Assembly (NCBI GenBank): GCA_023665605.1
Contig: JAMPDP010000007.1
Coordinates: 1-49,241 of the forward strand
Origin: Candidatus Amulumruptor caecigallinarius
GTDB lineage: Bacteria; Bacteroidota; Bacteroidia; Bacteroidales; Muribaculaceae
Direction: 5' to 3'
Length of the DNA stretch: 49,241 nucleotides
The first letter of the stretch is position 1. Each line of letters begins with the position of its first letter. Made by a program: the position numbers and the translations under genes. Below, piece after piece: positions 34,328 through 42,393 of the stretch. The notes below the pieces were generated by a model, which saw nothing but the letters and a program-made list of their open reading frames with translations, was not told where the DNA came from and searched no databases.

Positions 34328-35527
34328 TCACTCCAATCCGTACTCGCGGATCTTGCGGTAGAGGGTGCGCTCGGAGATGTTGAGCTCGGCGGCGGTATCC
34401 TTGCGCACGCCGCCGTTACGCTCTAAGGCACGGCGGATGGTGTCGCGCTCGGAGTCTTCGAGCGACAGCGGCAACGGTTCCGCAGGGGTGCTGTGGCTGA
34501 ACGCCGCTGTCTGTCCTGTCGGCACAAGGGCCGCAGTCACTCCCGGGGTGTGGCCGGCTGAGTTTTCGGTTTCGGCAAAGGGGAGGAGCGGCTCTACGGC
34601 TCCGCGGGCTCCGCTCAGGCGGTCCACCTCGCGGCGCAGCTCTTCGAGCTCCCTGCGCAGCCCTAACACCATCCCCACCAACGCCTCGCGCTCTGTGGCG
34701 TAGTCATGGCCCCCGCTCCCCGCAAGGGCGGGGGTATAACGTGTGGCGGCCTCCGGAAGGTACTCCTCAAGGTCGGCAGCGGTCACCTCGGTGCCCGCAT
34801 GAAACAGAGCCACCTGGTCCACTATATTCTTCAGCTGACGCACGTTGCCGGGCCACCGGTAGCGCAGCAGCCGTTCGCGGGCATCCTCGGCAAAGGTCAC
34901 CGGCGCGGTCATCTGACGCTCGGAGAAGTCGGCGGCAAACTTGCGCGCAAGCAACACTATGTCGTTGCCCCTCTCACGCAGCGGCGGCACATGAATCAGC
35001 ACCGTGGAGAGACGATAATACAAGTCTTCACGAAACCTCCCCTCGGCCACGGCGCGCGGCAGGTCGACATTGGTGGCGGCCACCACACGCAGGTTGGTGC
35101 GTTGCACCTCGCTGGAGCCCACCTTTATGAATTCGCCGCTCTCCAGCACCCTCAGTAGCCTGGCCTGGGTGGTCAGAGGCAGCTCGGCCACCTCGTCAAG
35201 GAAGATAGTGCCCCCGTCAGCCTCCTCAAAGTACCCCTTGCGGGAGCCTACGGCCCCGGTGAAGGCGCCCTTCTCATGGCCGAACAGCTCGGAGTCGATG
35301 GTCCCCTCGGGGATGGCACCGCAGTTCACGGCGATGTACTTGGCATGTTTGCGCGGCGACGCCGCATGGATGATTTTCGGGAAGAACTCCTTGCCGGAAC
35401 CGCTCTCGCCGGTCACAAGCACGCTCAGGTCTATCGGGGCCACCTGCAGAGCGCGGCTCACAGCCCCTTCAAGGGCCGGAGCCGTCCCCACGATGCCAAA
35501 CCGTTGTTTTGCCTCTGCTACTTTCAT
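34328..35527 (-). CDS. Sigma-54-dependent activator without receiver domain
   Basis: Enhancer-binding protein of 399 residues for RNA polymerase with sigma-54. The AAA+ domain starts almost at the N-terminus: Walker A GESGSGKE (40-47), the sigma-54-contacting loop GAFTGA (87-92), Walker B GGTIFLDEVAEL (105-116) and RYRWPGNVRQLKNIVDQV (sensor II region). A Fis-type HTH is at the C-terminus (from about 360, IRRALERNGGVRKDTAAEL). No receiver or GAF domain is present, so its activity must be set by expression or a partner protein. A Pro/Ala-rich linker with a short coiled-coil-like segment (about 285-305) separates the two domains. Target genes are unknown. Confidence 0.94.
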   Translation of the reverse strand: MKVAEAKQRFGIVGTAPALEGAVSRALQVAPIDLSVLVTGESGSGKEFFPKIIHAASPRKHAKYIAVNCGAIPEGTIDSELFGHEKGAFTGAVGSRKGYFEEADGGTIFLDEVAELPLTTQARLLRVLESGEFIKVGSSEVQRTNLRVVAATNVDLPRAVAEGRFREDLYYRLSTVLIHVPPLRERGNDIVLLARKFAADFSERQMTAPVTFAEDARERLLRYRWPGNVRQLKNIVDQVALFHAGTEVTAADLEEYLPEAATRYTPALAGSGGHDYATEREALVGMVLGLRRELEELRREVDRLSGARGAVEPLLPFAETENSAGHTPGVTAALVPTGQTAAFSHSTPAEPLPLSLEDSERDTIRRALERNGGVRKDTAAELNISERTLYRKIREYGLE

Positions 35528-35558
35528 ATCGCTGCTGTCTGATCGCTGCTTCTTGATG

Positions 35559-36491
35559 TCAGAGTGTGCGCCGGTCAGTCCCGGTGGGCATCTTTCGCCA
35601 ACGCAGGGCGTAGGTACGCTCCTTCAGATACTCGCCAAGCTCCTCCACGCTCCCGGAGTGAGCCTTGATCTCCTCCACGGTGATGGGGTCGCCGATGCTC
35701 ACGTGCATCGTCTTGTGCCGCTTGCCGAACACCTCCGCCGGCAGTCGCAGCGTGCGCAGCTGCCAGCTGATGCGCCCCAGCAGGTTGAACCACCAAGAGT
35801 TGCTGTCATGGAAATATATCGGCACAACAGGCACCTTCAGCTGCTGGATCAGGCGTATCACCGTCGGCTGCCACTCGCGGTCCTCCAGCTGCAGCTTGCC
35901 GTTGAGCTTGCTCACAGCCCCCGCCGGGAAGAACCCCAGCGGCTCGCCGCGCTTCACCTGCATGATGGCTTCCTTGATGCCCTGCATCGACACCGCCTTC
36001 TTCTTGGGGTCGTCCGAGGCAAGCGCGTCTACCGCTATGAAGTTGGGACGCATCGCCGTGATGTGGTTCAGAATCATGTTCACCATCACCTTGAACTTCG
36101 GCCTGCGCTTCGTCAGCAGCCTGATCAGCACAATGCCGTCAAGAGCCCCCAGCGGGTGGTTGCTCACCGTGATAAACGGGCCGTCGCCCATACGGTCAAG
36201 CACCTCCTCACCGTCGGTCACAACAGTGATGTCAAGCTCCTTGAGCACACCCTTCACAAACGCCGGGCCCGGCGTGGCATGGTTGTGGGCATGCAGCGCG
36301 TTGCACTTGTCGAGGCTCAGAAACTTCATCACCCCCTCGATGAGTCCGCGGTGGCCCGCCAATTTCGGAACCATCCCCACGATGTCATCATAGTCAAGCA
36401 CATTAGCCTTAAGCCCCTCCACCTCCGGAGGTGCCACCACATCAGCCATATCCACAGCCCCCGTGCGGGCCTCAGTTGTATCAGTCTTCAT
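35559..36491 (-). CDS. Lysophospholipid/hemolysin-like acyltransferase
   Basis: Membrane-associated acyltransferase of about 310 residues. It has the catalytic NHPLGALDG motif (His and Asp separated by five residues, as in the hemolysin/OlsA-type Bacteroidetes subgroup), the downstream GEPLGFFPAGAVSKL block in place of FPEGTRS, and VPVVPIYFHDSN. Family members acylate lysophospholipids or lyso-ornithine lipids. The ATG at 36491 is used; the frame upstream (from 36497) begins with TTG inside the promoter region. Two TATCTTTG -7 elements precede it. The sigma-54 activator follows 31 bases downstream and is probably co-transcribed. Confidence 0.85.
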   Translation of the reverse strand: MKTDTTEARTGAVDMADVVAPPEVEGLKANVLDYDDIVGMVPKLAGHRGLIEGVMKFLSLDKCNALHAHNHATPGPAFVKGVLKELDITVVTDGEEVLDRMGDGPFITVSNHPLGALDGIVLIRLLTKRRPKFKVMVNMILNHITAMRPNFIAVDALASDDPKKKAVSMQGIKEAIMQVKRGEPLGFFPAGAVSKLNGKLQLEDREWQPTVIRLIQQLKVPVVPIYFHDSNSWWFNLLGRISWQLRTLRLPAEVFGKRHKTMHVSIGDPITVEEIKAHSGSVEELGEYLKERTYALRWRKMPTGTDRRTL

Positions 36492-36511
36492 ACCCAAAGA
36501 TATTTAGCAAA

Positions 36512-36519
36512 CAAAGATA
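36512..36519 (-). promoter_or_regulatory. Candidate -7 promoter element for the acyltransferase operon
   Basis: On the minus strand TATCTTTG occurs here, 20 bases before the ATG at 36491, and again at 36495-36502. The first fits a -7 element with a very short leader; the second is too close to the start codon. The sequence further upstream is an AT-rich AAGTTGTATC. Confidence 0.5.
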
Positions 36520-36603
36520 CAACTTTTTCTCCAACCCCTACCTGATGGAGTGCGGAGACCCCTACGGTTTAAGTCCCGCCATACGCACTTCGGACTGTAA
36601 TTT

Positions 36604-36712
36604 AGCGTCCGCAGGACGCTGATTTACCGTAGCCCCGGAAGCCGGAGCGGCAGCGCAGGCATCCGGGGTCTTAGTCAGCGCGGCAAAGGGCGTCTGGAGG
36701 ACGCCGATTTAC
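36604..36712. repeat. Double-hairpin intergenic repeat, copy 1, with an extra short palindrome
   Basis: The 86-base unit 36604-36689 matches 49101-49187 with five substitutions and one inserted base. It contains two stems: AGCGTCC-GCA-GGACGCT followed by GATTTAC, and CCCCGGAAGCC (36633-36643) with GGCATCCGGGG (36658-36668). A diverged short palindrome, GCGTCTGGAGGACGCCGATTTAC-like, follows at 36690-36712. The rest of the gap (36520-36603 and 36713-36768) shows no gene. Confidence 0.88.
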
Positions 36713-36768
36713 ATCATCACCTCCGCCATCAGTTCTGCAACACCCGCGTTAAGGTCATTAACCGATGT

Positions 36769-38544
36769 TCACTCTGCCGGAATCTCCACGGAGTAGGTGC
36801 TGATATAAGGCTCGCCACCGATGTAGACGATGGTGTAAGCGTAGCCGATGCGCACCACATCATTGTCGCTCTTCACCGGCATACCCATCGACGTCACGGT
36901 GTCATCGCCGGACTCGAAGCTGATTTCAGTGCCGTCTGACGTGGTAAACTCCAGCTCCAGCCAGTCGGCGGGCAGCTTCTCAGGCTTTGCAAGCCTTTCA
37001 AGAGGCACATAGCCCTCATTCACCTGCTCAAACTTCTCCTTCATGAAGCCCGTGGCCGAGGCATCCCAGCGCACCTTGACGTAGTCTCCCTTCACGCGGA
37101 TCACCTCAACCACGCGCCCGCGCTCCAGCGTCAGCGGAAGCATGCCTCCGCGCCCGTCCTGTATCTCAATCTTGCGCGAATTGTCGTTGTCTTCGCTGTA
37201 TACATTTGTCTCAGCTGTCACTGCCACAAAGTCGCCGGCGGAAAACACTGCCTTGCTGCGCGGACGCCGCTTCTCAGGCTCATCCTTTTTCTTTATGACG
37301 ATGCGTAAGTCGCGGAGCGTCAACGGCCAGTCAAGCGTAGTCTTGGTCTCCACGCCCGTATACATATCGCGGTACAGGCTGTAACCCGGCTCCCACGTAG
37401 TGTTTTTGATGGTGTACTTCACATTGTTGGCCAGCGACGTGGGTAACGCGCCCGTGATGCTCACATTGTCCACATACCCCTTGGTGTCAACCACCAGACT
37501 CACATCAAAGTCATATGTGCCCTCAGTAAGTTTCTCTGCGAAGCTCTTCGGCAGACGGTTCACTATCAGTCTCTCAAGGGCCATCGTGCCACCGGGATAC
37601 CGCGGAGGCACCATGATGGTCTTGCCCGACTGAGCCTCCGGTGCCGGCACGCTGTCATGCCCCAAGTCATATTCCGGAGCCTCCTCCGGCTCAAACTTAG
37701 TGCCGTCAGCAGCCTTAATCGGATGCGGGCAGCAGATGATGCTTGTCATCTCAACGTGAATCCAGTCACTCCCGATGCACCGGCTCGTTAAAGTGTCAGG
37801 CACGGTTGTATCCACAGGCTCTCGCTTGGTCTTTGGCTTGTTGCGAGGCTCACCCGGGTACACCGTCATTGAGGTTATAGTGCGTTTGGCTTTGCCGTAC
37901 ACATATTTGGTCGGCTCAGTGCTGCCGTAATGACCGCCAATGATGTAAAAAGCCCGGAATTTTTTGGGTATTTGATGCCGTGTTCCGTTTTTCTCTGTGT
38001 AAGCCCAGCTTTTAGGAACGGAAAACTTCATATAATATTTTTCAGGACGGCCATCATTCTTAGATATTAGTTTGCCCTTGTAGTTATATATTGCACCAAT
38101 CCCGGTGTAATTAAGTGTCAACACGTCAGCCGGATCTTCAACAAGAAAACTTATGGCCACCAGCCCAAAGTCATTGCTTTTATATTTTTTACCGGGTATC
38201 TCACGGCAATGGATGCGAAACTGGTGGCGCATCTCCGTCTTCCTTACATTACGCCCCGTTTTAGGGCTCTTCACAGTCCTCTCCTCAGGCACCAGACCAA
38301 TATATTCCACATATTCCACGTCAAAACCCGTCTCATCGTTTTGCACAAACGGTATAATTTGGCCGCTGGTCAGTGGATAGGTCGTAAACGGGAGCTTGTC
38401 TATGGCGCGGCGCATATCTGAGTACTCCATATATTCGTCGTTCTCAGATGTGCGATAGTCAAGTGTGTCAGCAGAGGCCTTCAGCGGTGCCGCCATGGCA
38501 CAGATCAAAGCACTGACAAGCCACAATATCTTGCTGTATCTCAT
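36769..38544 (-). CDS. Exported protein with TonB-C-like and SH3-like domains
   Basis: Secreted protein of 591 residues; the signal peptide is about 1-25 from the ATG at 38544 (ALICAMAAPLKASA), chosen over an upstream start because it begins right at the signal sequence. No family covers the first 290 residues. Residues about 311-385 resemble a TonB C-terminal domain: PPRYPGGTMALERLIVNRLP, DVSLVVDTKGYVDNVSI and a closing WEPGYS. Residues about 438-511 resemble a bacterial SH3 domain (FVAVTAETNVYSED, GRVVEVIRVKGDYVKVRW). There is no transmembrane anchor for a normal TonB role, so it may be a soluble periplasmic or surface protein. A TAATTTTG element at 38639-38646 on the minus strand may be its promoter. 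Confidence 0.7.
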   Translation of the reverse strand: MRYSKILWLVSALICAMAAPLKASADTLDYRTSENDEYMEYSDMRRAIDKLPFTTYPLTSGQIIPFVQNDETGFDVEYVEYIGLVPEERTVKSPKTGRNVRKTEMRHQFRIHCREIPGKKYKSNDFGLVAISFLVEDPADVLTLNYTGIGAIYNYKGKLISKNDGRPEKYYMKFSVPKSWAYTEKNGTRHQIPKKFRAFYIIGGHYGSTEPTKYVYGKAKRTITSMTVYPGEPRNKPKTKREPVDTTVPDTLTSRCIGSDWIHVEMTSIICCPHPIKAADGTKFEPEEAPEYDLGHDSVPAPEAQSGKTIMVPPRYPGGTMALERLIVNRLPKSFAEKLTEGTYDFDVSLVVDTKGYVDNVSITGALPTSLANNVKYTIKNTTWEPGYSLYRDMYTGVETKTTLDWPLTLRDLRIVIKKKDEPEKRRPRSKAVFSAGDFVAVTAETNVYSEDNDNSRKIEIQDGRGGMLPLTLERGRVVEVIRVKGDYVKVRWDASATGFMKEKFEQVNEGYVPLERLAKPEKLPADWLELEFTTSDGTEISFESGDDTVTSMGMPVKSDNDVVRIGYAYTIVYIGGEPYISTYSVEIPAE

Positions 38545-38638
38545 TGTATGTAGTATTGTGTGTAAATGAAGCTGCGGCAAAAAGAGCCATTTATGGTGGT
38601 TCTTTACCGGAATACGCCAACAGCACCCATCTGTTAAA

Positions 38639-38646
38639 CAAAATTA
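38639..38646 (-). promoter_or_regulatory. Candidate -7 promoter element for the TonB-C-like gene
   Basis: On the minus strand TAATTTTG fits TAnnTTTG and lies 95 bases before the ATG at 38544, in the 99-base gap behind the leucine-rich repeat gene. Confidence 0.35.
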
Positions 38647-38679
38647 GCCATGCAAGTCGTCAGGGTTCCGGAGGGTGCG

Positions 38680-40964
38680 TTACAGTATCACCTTCTTGAC
38701 GAAACCATCAGCGGACACTATATAAGTTCCCGGGGAGAGGGATATATGATGAACCCCTGCTGAGTATTCTGCCACCTTGCGTCCCCGGATGTCGTGGATG
38801 ATGAGATTTCTGTCAGAGCTTATTTCCAAGACATCTCCGATGATGCTTAACTGAATCCCCTCGGCATCTGCCTTCACATCTTCGATGCCGGAGAAATCGC
38901 GCTCACGGATGTATGAGAAATTCTTCCATATTGTCGCCTCACGATATGCCTCTGCACATCCTGTCGGAACCCACAGCGTAGCCGCCTTATAGATTTCGGT
39001 CTTGAATGAGTTGGCATGCGGTGGCGTGGTGGTCTTTACGGTTAGGTTTTTGAGGTTTGTAAAGTAGTAGAGATTTACGTTTGTCACATTTCTCCCCAGT
39101 TCTACTTTGGTCAGCTTGTCGCAGCCTCTAGGGTTACCGGAAATGTTTGTCAGCCCGTCACCGTAAATAATCTCCGTGAGATTGGGGCATTCTTCCAGAT
39201 ATCCGAACGATGTTACACTGTCAGGAATTTTCAGTGAGCTGATCGCAGTCTTGCTGAACGCATGGTCGCCGATTTCTGTGAGCTTGTCGCCCAGAGTTAC
39301 TTGCGCCAGATTCGCGCACTCATAAAATGCGTAATAGCTTATCTCCTCTACATTGCTCAGGTCAACGGAGGTCAACGAAGTGCAGTTACGGAATGAATAT
39401 CTGCCAAGCTTCTTGATGTTGCTGAAATCCACGTCTGTCAGATTAACACAATCTGTGAAGCAGCTGCCGCTGATCTCATTGCAATAATCCGTAAAGCTAA
39501 CTTTCCGCAAGGTTTCGCGGTTAAATCTTGCAGTAACATTCCCGCGAAGTGTCAGGCTCTCCAATGGCGAATCCTTTGCAAGTGCATCATCAAGTCCATT
39601 GAGGGCTTTTTCACCGCCGATGGTGATTGATGTCAGATTTTGACAATTGTCCAGACACGACGTGGCGATAGTAGAGAGTGACATTGGGAAAACAATGCTT
39701 TTCAGAGAATTGCATCCTTTGAACGCTTTACCATCTATGCGGGTTACATTTTCTCCAAAGGTTATTGATTCAAGGGATGTGTCACCCTCAAACAAACTTT
39801 CGGAAACTGTCGTTAGGGATTGTGGCAATTCTATGCTCTTGAGCGCCGTACAGCCGGCAAAAGAACTGATGCCTGTCTTCGTGAGTGTCTCGGGAAGCAC
39901 CACACTCTCCAGAGAGGTGCAATCTTTAAACGCGTTGTTGCCGATGCTCTCTATGCTCTCCATATGCAGCTCTTTCAGCGACTTGATGCCCATGAAGATA
40001 TCGGCCTGAACTTTTGTGGCATATTGATCGTAGCGTACTTGCACCAGCGAGGTTGCTGTTTCCCGAAACACCCCGCTGTCGTAGATGGTGACATTCCCAT
40101 GGAATACGAGCCTCCTTAATCCGGTGGCATCCATTTTGCTTACGGCCAAATCTTTTGGCCCGCCCCATTCGATGTGTGCAAGGCTATTGCATCCCGTGAA
40201 AGCATACTCACGGATTGAGGTGACGCTGTATGGCAGGTCAAGGCGTTGCAATGAGGCGCAGTCATAAAATGCCCTCGGACCAATGACTTCCAATTGAGGC
40301 GTCGTATCGCTCATATTGAGGCTGAACGTCACTGCCTGAAGCAACGGACAGTTTTCAAAGGCCCCTACGGTGTTAGTATAGGTGTAGCCTGAGCCCAAAC
40401 TCCGCACTGACCATGGAATGTCAACATAAGTCAGCAGCAGGCAGCCATAGAAAGCTCCGGGTTCTATGTATTTGGTGTGGCACCTAACAGAAGTGCTGTT
40501 ATGGCACAGCAGTTGGCAAAGGCATTCTCGCGAATATATTCTGCATCGACTGAAACAAATCCGAGTGTGTAGCAATTCGCAAATGCCTCTTTACCAATCT
40601 CTGTAATGGATTGCGGTATAATTACCTCTTCAATATTCACGCAGTTGCCAAACGCTCGCTCACCTATGTATTCCAGCCCTGAAGGAAACACCACATGTTT
40701 GATTTTCTCATTCCCTTCGCCGAAGAATGCCTTTGCTGCAATTCCGGTTACTGTGTGGCCCTCGACGGTGCTTTGGATATTAACCGTGCAATCATAGCCT
40801 ACTACGGTACCGGGTGTGAATCCTATACAAGTGGCTTCTGTGCTTGAGGTAGAAGTATAGCGCAAACCCATGACATCCCAAGTGTTGGCTGACGACTCAA
40901 GCGGAACTGTCAGTGCAAGTGCTATCCCGGCGATGAAACGCATTATGTTTTGACCTGCTTTCAT
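38680..40964 (-). pseudogene. BspA-type leucine-rich repeat surface protein, frameshifted
   Basis: Two overlapping frames together make one LRR_5/BspA-type protein of about 760 residues. The upstream frame (40964-40464) gives a signal peptide (about 1-26) and repeats such as LEYIGERAFGNCVNIEEVII, then runs into a stop after AFANCCAITALLL. The repeats resume one base out of phase at about 40490 with KYIEPGAFYGC and continue to 38680, consistent with loss of a single base. The C-terminus has a sorting-like IIHDIRGRKVAEYSAGVHHI block. No homopolymer sits at the break, so slippage is not the obvious cause; a sequencing error is possible. Family members are surface adhesins. Confidence 0.85.
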
Positions 40965-41009
40965 ATTCGTTTCGTGTGGAGCAATGAGGAAAAAGAATTA
41001 AAACGATGG

Positions 41010-41053
41010 TGTTGCAAAACCTCCTGAGGGGCGTCCGCAGGGCGCTGATTTAC
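41010..41053. repeat. Partial copy of the double-hairpin intergenic repeat
   Basis: This 44-base block matches 49081-49124, including the lead-in TGTTGCAAAACCTCCT, the GCGTCC-GCA-GGRCGC palindrome and GATTTAC, with a few substitutions. The second stem is absent. It fills most of the gap between the leucine-rich repeat gene and the YD-like gene. Confidence 0.85.
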
Positions 41054-41104
41054 AACCTCTATGCGGCAACAGAAGGTTCCGCAACACCCTCACGCAATTG
41101 AGGT

Positions 41105-41758
41105 TTAATAATACGTGATGACTTGGGTCTCGGTGTACTTGCCGTTCACTTTACGCTTGGTCCAGTTGCCATGAGAGTCGGTGCTCAGGTACTGGAAGGT
41201 GCTGGTGTCTGACCACTCCTCCCCTTCATCTATCCCTGAGCTGCTTTCTTTATAGGGCAGTTTGTCGGACGTAGTCTTGTAGAGGTACTTGGAAGTGCTC
41301 TCTGCGAGCCACATATTACGGTTTATGGTGGTCAGCTGCCCGTTGGCATTAAAAATGTATGTTGTGGACAGGCTTTCCCCCACATCTTCCGTGTCCACGC
41401 GCTTGTTCTTCCCGTAGGTGATCACCACGGGCGTAGATCCTTTCTTGTATCTGGTGTCTGTCGACCATGTGTACGTCTCGGTGTTCCCCCACATTGTTGC
41501 GGATGTGAGCTGCCCCTTGGCGTTAAACTTGTAGGTGGTGACCTGCGTTTCGCCGTTGGCGTTGGAGGTAATCTTCACAGTCTTTACAGGCCCGTACAGA
41601 CCCAGACAGCGCGCGTCGGTCATCTCCGACTTGGCGATACCGGCGGTGGTGGCCTTCTTGGCGGTCGCTGCGGTCTTCTTGGCGGTCTGCGCCATTACAG
41701 GGCTTCCTGCGCCGGCCACAAGTGCCAGAGCAAGCAGCAGTGTGCTCAATGTTTTCAT
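41105..41758 (-). CDS. Exported YD-repeat-like protein of unknown function
   Basis: Secreted protein of 217 residues. The signal peptide ends at about residue 24 (PVMAQ) from the ATG at 41758, preferred over the longer in-frame start because it directly precedes the hydrophobic stretch. After an Ala/Lys/Thr-rich spacer the protein carries short repeats of the form TTYKFNAKGQLTSATMWGN, TYIFNANGQLTTINRNMW and DSHGNWTKRKVNGKYTETQV, like the YD/Rhs-type beta-hairpin repeats of many Bacteroidetes surface proteins. A TAAATTTG -7 element at 41792-41799 and a run of nine C (nine G on its coding strand) at 41819-41827 lie upstream. Confidence 0.78.
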   Translation of the reverse strand: MKTLSTLLLALALVAGAGSPVMAQTAKKTAATAKKATTAGIAKSEMTDARCLGLYGPVKTVKITSNANGETQVTTYKFNAKGQLTSATMWGNTETYTWSTDTRYKKGSTPVVITYGKNKRVDTEDVGESLSTTYIFNANGQLTTINRNMWLAESTSKYLYKTTSDKLPYKESSSGIDEGEEWSDTSTFQYLSTDSHGNWTKRKVNGKYTETQVITYY

Positions 41759-41791
41759 AAGCAAGATTTTATAAGATTGGTGATTGAAGGG

Positions 41792-41799
41792 CAAATTTA
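41792..41799 (-). promoter_or_regulatory. Candidate -7 promoter element for the YD-like gene
   Basis: On the minus strand TAAATTTG fits TAnnTTTG, 34 bases before the ATG at 41758. A homopolymer of nine G (coding strand; 41819-41827) begins 20 bases further upstream, next to the -33 position. Confidence 0.5.
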
Positions 41800-41818
41800 C
41801 CCAAAAATACCAAAATTA

Positions 41819-41827
41819 CCCCCCCCC
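41819..41827. repeat. Nine-base C homopolymer upstream of the YD-like gene
   Basis: Nine consecutive C on the plus strand (G on the coding strand of the neighbouring gene). Homopolymers of this length slip during replication; its position close to the -33 region of the candidate promoter at 41792-41799 makes length-dependent expression conceivable. It may also simply be unstable intergenic sequence. Confidence 0.9.
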
Positions 41828-41901
41828 ATTTGTTAAATAAGGTTAACGATGCGAAACATCCATTTTCCCTCCCATGGAATGAATTCGATGGGGCGGGTTT
41901 G

Positions 41902-42366
41902 TCATGGCATCCGCTCCAGCAGTTCCCCCCGGAGGGCTGCAGGAAGCGTGATGCCGCGGCGTCCCAGGCAGCGCGCCCACTCGGAGAGCTCGCCGGGCAG
42001 CGTGGTGTCCATCACCTGGCGAAACTCCTCGATCTCGGCCTCTGTGTAGCTGTCTGCCTTGCGGCCCGTGAACCGGTCAAGCTCCTCGTCGTCAAAATAC
42101 AGATTCTCCGTGCGTTTGGGCAGCCCCTTCTCGCACACCTCATGCAGCCCGCAGCAGATGCCGCCATGTGACGCGCATCCCGTAGCCGTCTCACCGGCAG
42201 CTGTCTCACCGGCGGGGGCTGCCTTGGCGGGGGTCAGCCCATGTGTCAGCGACACGCCACGCGCCTTGCGCCGGCGCGCCCACGCATAGAATATCAGCGC
42301 GCTCACGCCCAGCCACAGCACAAGCAGGGCTATCGGAATCCATCGCGATGAGGTAGCGTCAACCAC
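41902..42366 (-). CDS. Small Cys-rich membrane protein behind aroA
   Basis: Protein of 154 residues. It begins at a GTG (42366): an in-frame stop lies two codons upstream and no ATG is available. One N-terminal transmembrane helix (about 9-28, PIALLVLWLGVSALIFYAWA) is followed by a basic patch, an Ala/Thr-rich linker and a Cys/His cluster CASHGGICCGLHEVC that could bind a metal. The C-terminal half is acidic and helical (YFDDEELDRFTGRKADSYTE). It follows aroA by 27 bases and so ends the thr-aro operon. I recall similar proteins near aroA in other Bacteroidales, sometimes labelled phospholipase, without evidence for it. Confidence 0.75.
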   Translation of the reverse strand: MVDATSSRWIPIALLVLWLGVSALIFYAWARRRKARGVSLTHGLTPAKAAPAGETAAGETATGCASHGGICCGLHEVCEKGLPKRTENLYFDDEELDRFTGRKADSYTEAEIEEFRQVMDTTLPGELSEWARCLGRRGITLPAALRGELLERMP

Positions 42367-42393
42367 GGCTCACAATCATTGAAATATCACCCC

